From: UBA2266 sp964406945
Lineage (GTDB): Bacteria > Planctomycetota > Phycisphaerae > Sedimentisphaerales > Anaerobacaceae
Assembly: GCA_964406945.1 (NCBI GenBank)
Contig: CAYOTO010000006.1
Location: 45,801-109,800, forward strand
DNA: 64,000 nt
Direction of reading: 5' to 3'
Notes under the pieces: generated by a model
The model's database searches: none
The model's input: the letters and a program-made list of their open reading frames with translations, nothing else
What the model was told of the DNA's origin: nothing
Position numbers and translations under genes: made by a program
Part shown: positions 61,901 through 64,000 of the stretch, one piece after another
Position numbering within the stretch: the stretch's first letter is position 1
How the letters are laid out: each line of letters opens with the position of its first letter

Positions 61901-63630
61901 ACATTCTGGCGATACACGCCATGAATATCGACTTGACGAGCAGCGATTTTCTAATCGCCGCGGAACTGAGAGCCGGCTCGAGAACATCTTCGAATGATCC
62001 GTTTACGGACAGTGCGCAGGAATACAGCAGTCCGGTTCCTATAGATCGGCCTACGCATGTCATGGCCCGCGTCTTCAGTTCCGGTCAGTGGGGACCACTT
62101 CACGAAAGAACTTTCGGTGTCGGTCCTGTCCGTGAAAATCTGCGAATAACCGAGTTAATGTACCATCCCGGTGATCCGGCCGATGCGAATGATCCGAACG
62201 AAGAGTACGTCGAATTGCGCAACGTCGGTACGGAAACTATCAGTCTGAATTTGGTAAGCTTTACAGATGGAATTGACTTCACATTTCCAGACCTGGAACT
62301 TGCGGGCGGAGAGAACATCGTAGTGGTCCAGGATCGCACTGCCTTCGAAGCCAGGTACGGTGAGGGCATAAGAATAGCGGGCCAGTACACAGGCAGACTG
62401 GACAATGCGGGAGAAAAAGTCAGGTTGCAGGATGCCGTCGGAGAGACGATTCTGGACTTCGCTTATAAAGACGGCTGGCGATCGATTACCGATGGAGAAG
62501 GTTTTTCCCTCACAATGGTAAATCCGGAGGATTCCGATCCCGCCAGGTGGGGCGACAAGGATTCCTGGCGAGCCAGCGCTTATGTCGGCGGTTCACCCGG
62601 CGGCGATGACAGCGGTATTATTCCGAATCCGGGAGCGGTCGTCATAAACGAAGTGCTTGCTCATTCACACAATGAGGCGGCCGATTGGGTCGAACTGCAC
62701 AATACGACGGCGAAAGTCATTGACATAGGCGGGTGGTTTCTAAGCGACAGCGGGGATGATCTCGCCAGGTATCAGATTGAGGCGGGGACTAAGATCTACC
62801 CGTATGAATATCTCGTGTTGCGCGAGGATTTGCATTTTAACAACCCTTCTTCGCCCGGGTGCATTACACCGTTTGCTCTAAGTGAGAACGGCGAGACCTT
62901 ATACTTATGTTCGGGCGAGGCCCAGGTCATAACCGGATACCGCGCAGTCGAAGATTTCGGTGCTTCGGAGACCGGAGTATCCTTCGGACGTCATTACAAG
63001 GCAAGTACGGACAACTACAACTTTGTTCCAATGGCCCAGATTACACCGGACGGGGCTAATTCGTATCCAAAGGTCGGGCCCATTGTTATTACCGAGGTTA
63101 TGTACCATCCGGATTGGCCGGCAGGGGGGGCTCATACTAACGACCAGTACGAATATATCGAGATACGAAATATCAGCGGTAATCCGATGGCTCTTTACAG
63201 TTACGACAAATTTGAGCCGTGGCGGTTCACCGACGGCATAGAATTTGTCTTTCCAGCTGAAATGCCCGTTACCATTATGCCGGACGAGTGCCTTCTGCTG
63301 GTCAAGAACGTGGACGCTTTTACCTGGCGCTATCCTACGGTTCCGAGTGATACAATAGTGGGCGCGTACGATGGGAGTCTGAGCAACGCGGGCGAAAAAC
63401 TCGAACTGAGTATGCCCGGCGATGTCGACAAGGACGGTCGTCGCCGGTACATCCGGGTCGACAGAGTGGCTTACAGCGACGGTTCCCACCCCGATGACTG
63501 TCCGAACAATATAGATATCTGGCCGATGGCTGCAGACGGCGGCGGCAAAGCCCTGCACAGGAAAGTCTTCGGCAATTATGGAAACGATCCGAACAACTGG
63601 ATCACCTCTGCGCCGTCTCCGGGACAGTAA
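58945..63630 (+). CDS. Giant secreted dockerin-like / lamin-tail / CotH protein
   Basis: A 1561-residue extracellular protein. A signal peptide (about 5-24, ending GFAA) precedes a dockerin-like pair of Ca-binding loops (about 27-77; GDLNRDCRVDFLD and DFNGDDRVNAED). Then come a lamin-tail domain (about 83-225; INEFVASNSK), a chitobiase-C-like beta domain (232-310; YTLNGNTPDS), a CotH domain (about 345-760; YYHLYINGHYWGIYQTEER), a second chitobiase-like unit near 810-840, a beta-rich region (about 870-1030), and lamin-tail units near 1060-1200 (ITELMYHPGDP), 1230-1370 (VINEVLAHSHNE) and 1385-1555 (ITEVMYHPDWP). No sorting signal is seen at the C-terminus. GTG 58945 has GAGGAAGG upstream; ATG 58957 is an alternative. 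Confidence 0.88.
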   Translation: MLISMRQFLLCVLLTGLATCGFAACPVGDLNRDCRVDFLDMRLLAQQWLASPEKPSDFNGDDRVNAEDLALMNSNWQQAGIPLAINEFVASNSKDEDPQGQTDDWIEIYNYGEEPINTAGMYLTDDLDDALMWRFPDSNPALTTIQPGGYLVVWADEDTTDAGLHASFKLDADGEEIGFFDSDGSTLIDSIVFDEQSADISYGRYPDANDQWQFMASTTLNQANVGAYKGIVEDVQFSYERGFYEKPIAVTLACETEGVLILYTLNGNTPDSRGATIYTGPIGIDKTTTIRAQAFKTGFKSSAVTTRTFIYIEDVMTQSPFGRPPGPDWPSDNVNGQIIDYGMDPDVLNDPRYASLVDDALLAIPSISIVTNLDNLFDSATGIYVNARQDGRAWERPVSVELLNPDGTEGFQVNAGLRIRGAFSRSDGNPKHALRLFFRSEYGAGKLEYPLFGDEGTDEFDKIDLRTSQNNSWSFQGSSQNTLIRDVFSRDVQRDMGQPYTRSRYYHLYINGHYWGIYQTEERADADYAESYLGGDSEEYDVVKNDSSGSRALHATDGTIDAYRRLYDAAVAGFASDEAYFAVQGLRPDGTVDPTGEKMLDPENLMDYMICTYYTGDPDAPVSCWAHFSNNVFAIYNWLEPQGFTWFRHDAEHSLGANGGVTEGRLLTDPTDRSIGQEWRYFNPAWLHLRLTANKKYLMKFADRVEKYFSSGGVLTASRNAQRWMDRADQIDLAIIAESARWGDSKRHPPLTKADWQGQNNYMLNTYFPNRNQIVIDQMRSVGMFPRAAMVSFSQEGGKVSPGFRLAMSQYNGTSGTIYYSVDGNDPGQPAGTEVKTRTLCSYEAPKRVLIPEGAVSEDWKGGHAYDDTNWMYTSGAPGGVGYERSYGYDSRISLDVEGLMYGRRTSCYIRIPFTLPNDPAEFNLMTLNLRYDDAFVAYINGSEVDRREFVGVPAWNSRADGSHEDSGGELFDISDNIGVLREGSNILAIHAMNIDLTSSDFLIAAELRAGSRTSSNDPFTDSAQEYSSPVPIDRPTHVMARVFSSGQWGPLHERTFGVGPVRENLRITELMYHPGDPADANDPNEEYVELRNVGTETISLNLVSFTDGIDFTFPDLELAGGENIVVVQDRTAFEARYGEGIRIAGQYTGRLDNAGEKVRLQDAVGETILDFAYKDGWRSITDGEGFSLTMVNPEDSDPARWGDKDSWRASAYVGGSPGGDDSGIIPNPGAVVINEVLAHSHNEAADWVELHNTTAKVIDIGGWFLSDSGDDLARYQIEAGTKIYPYEYLVLREDLHFNNPSSPGCITPFALSENGETLYLCSGEAQVITGYRAVEDFGASETGVSFGRHYKASTDNYNFVPMAQITPDGANSYPKVGPIVITEVMYHPDWPAGGAHTNDQYEYIEIRNISGNPMALYSYDKFEPWRFTDGIEFVFPAEMPVTIMPDECLLLVKNVDAFTWRYPTVPSDTIVGAYDGSLSNAGEKLELSMPGDVDKDGRRRYIRVDRVAYSDGSHPDDCPNNIDIWPMAADGGGKALHRKVFGNYGNDPNNWITSAPSPGQ

Positions 63631-63859
63631 GAGTTGTTCTGACTTTTGCGCAGCCAAATCAGTTCAGGCGACATCTCCACCGGAGCTGAAATGTCCTATT
63701 TGCCATTCCGGCGAGGGCGGTACTGCTGTACAATTCAACCTGATCCTTTATAAGGCCGAGATCGCGCGTAATTCTTATGGGTCATTTCATGTATGAGGCC
63801 CTTTATTTGAATACATGGATTCGCAGTTTCTGATAACAGTTTCAGCTGCCAGAGTCAAG
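63631..63859 (+). other. Non-coding stretch after the CotH gene
   Basis: No plausible gene, repeat or promoter was recognised here or from 63882 to the window end. A gene beginning beyond 64000 cannot be excluded. Confidence 0.4.
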
Positions 63860-63881
63860 AGCCGAGGCCTCGAGGCTTTTT
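63860..63881 (+). terminator. Possible terminator downstream of the CotH gene
   Basis: AGCC and GGCT form a short stem with an inner GG/TC pairing around the GAGGCCTC palindrome, followed by five Ts. It lies 230 bp behind the stop codon; the stem is short and mismatched. Confidence 0.35.
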
Positions 63882-64000
63882 GTGGCGGCTTGTGTGGACA
63901 GCACAGGAGTGCCTTTCAAAATGGGGGCTGTATATGTTAATATATTTCGGTGGATTCGGACGCAAGTCTGACAACTACCCTGTAGAACAGCTATTGAAAG

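Noticed and set aside
1..64000. Mobile elements, CRISPR arrays, prophage or toxin-antitoxin loci
   Set aside because: No transposase, integrase, phage or Cas-like product, no terminal inverted repeats and no spaced direct repeats of CRISPR size were seen; the only periodic repeats are the 11-bp Pho-box-like arrays.

Overview
The window looks like a chromosomal segment of a Gram-negative, probably anaerobic planctomycete of the class Phycisphaerae. Pointers are a DUF1080 protein, a Tat-exported Gfo/Idh/MocA oxidoreductase, a secreted dockerin-like/lamin-tail/CotH giant protein, bacterial topoisomerase VI, and KDO/Lpt/Mla genes for an outer membrane. Class-level placement is inference from gene content; no rRNA, tRNA, CRISPR array, insertion sequence or prophage was seen. 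Most genes sit at about 55-60% GC.

Layout. (a) 1-3426: tail of an unidentified ORF, a DUF2344 radical-SAM-associated protein, RNase E/G, then kdsD from its own promoter. (b) 3464-6386: kdsC and an 800-residue LptC/OstA-like protein (lipopolysaccharide synthesis and export). (c) 10924-6390, minus strand: an operon etfB-etfA-acyl-CoA dehydrogenase-HAD phosphatase. (d) 11250-12482: a tail-anchored Ser/Thr kinase. (e) 12607-23382: a glycyl radical enzyme with its activase, followed by a promoter and a run of M2 peptidase, Na+ symporter, aminopeptidase P and DPP-IV-like peptidase. The enzyme resembles hydroxyproline dehydratase but lacks the usual catalytic Glu; the neighbours are proline-oriented peptidases, so a collagen/proline-peptide degradation locus is a reasonable hypothesis.

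(f) 23705-37478: a FixJ-like regulator, then a large chemotaxis-type cluster: cheW, an exported beta-carbonic anhydrase, cheW, a chemoreceptor, a strong terminator, cheY, cheX, a CheX-like/CBS fusion, cheA, cheR, cheD, cheY, a second cheX-like gene, an HPt-receiver protein and cheB. No flagellar genes are present. The receptor has a low-GC sensor half carrying a CZB-like His/Cys set joined to a high-GC signalling half.

(g) 37619-47917: a YfcE-type phosphoesterase, then the phosphate module on the minus strand: phoB-phoR, a porin, pstS-pstC-pstA-pstB-small protein-phoU. An 11-bp periodic CTAAC/CTAAT repeat lies in front of pstS and the porin, and a third copy lies beyond phoB pointing away from it; these look like Pho boxes. 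(h) 52095-48257, minus strand: topoisomerase VI B (with a histone-H1-like Lys/Ala tail) and A, and a DUF1080 protein. (i) 52276-56882: a decayed DUF481-like fragment, then mlaC-RND exporter-mlaA, then a decayed PRC-barrel-like fragment. (j) 57239-63630: a Tat-exported oxidoreductase with terminator, and a 1561-residue secreted CotH/lamin-tail protein behind a near-consensus extended -10 promoter.

Several starts were moved from the longest reading frame using Shine-Dalgarno spacing, promoter positions or signal peptides. Family assignments rest on motifs recognised by eye; no database search was run.
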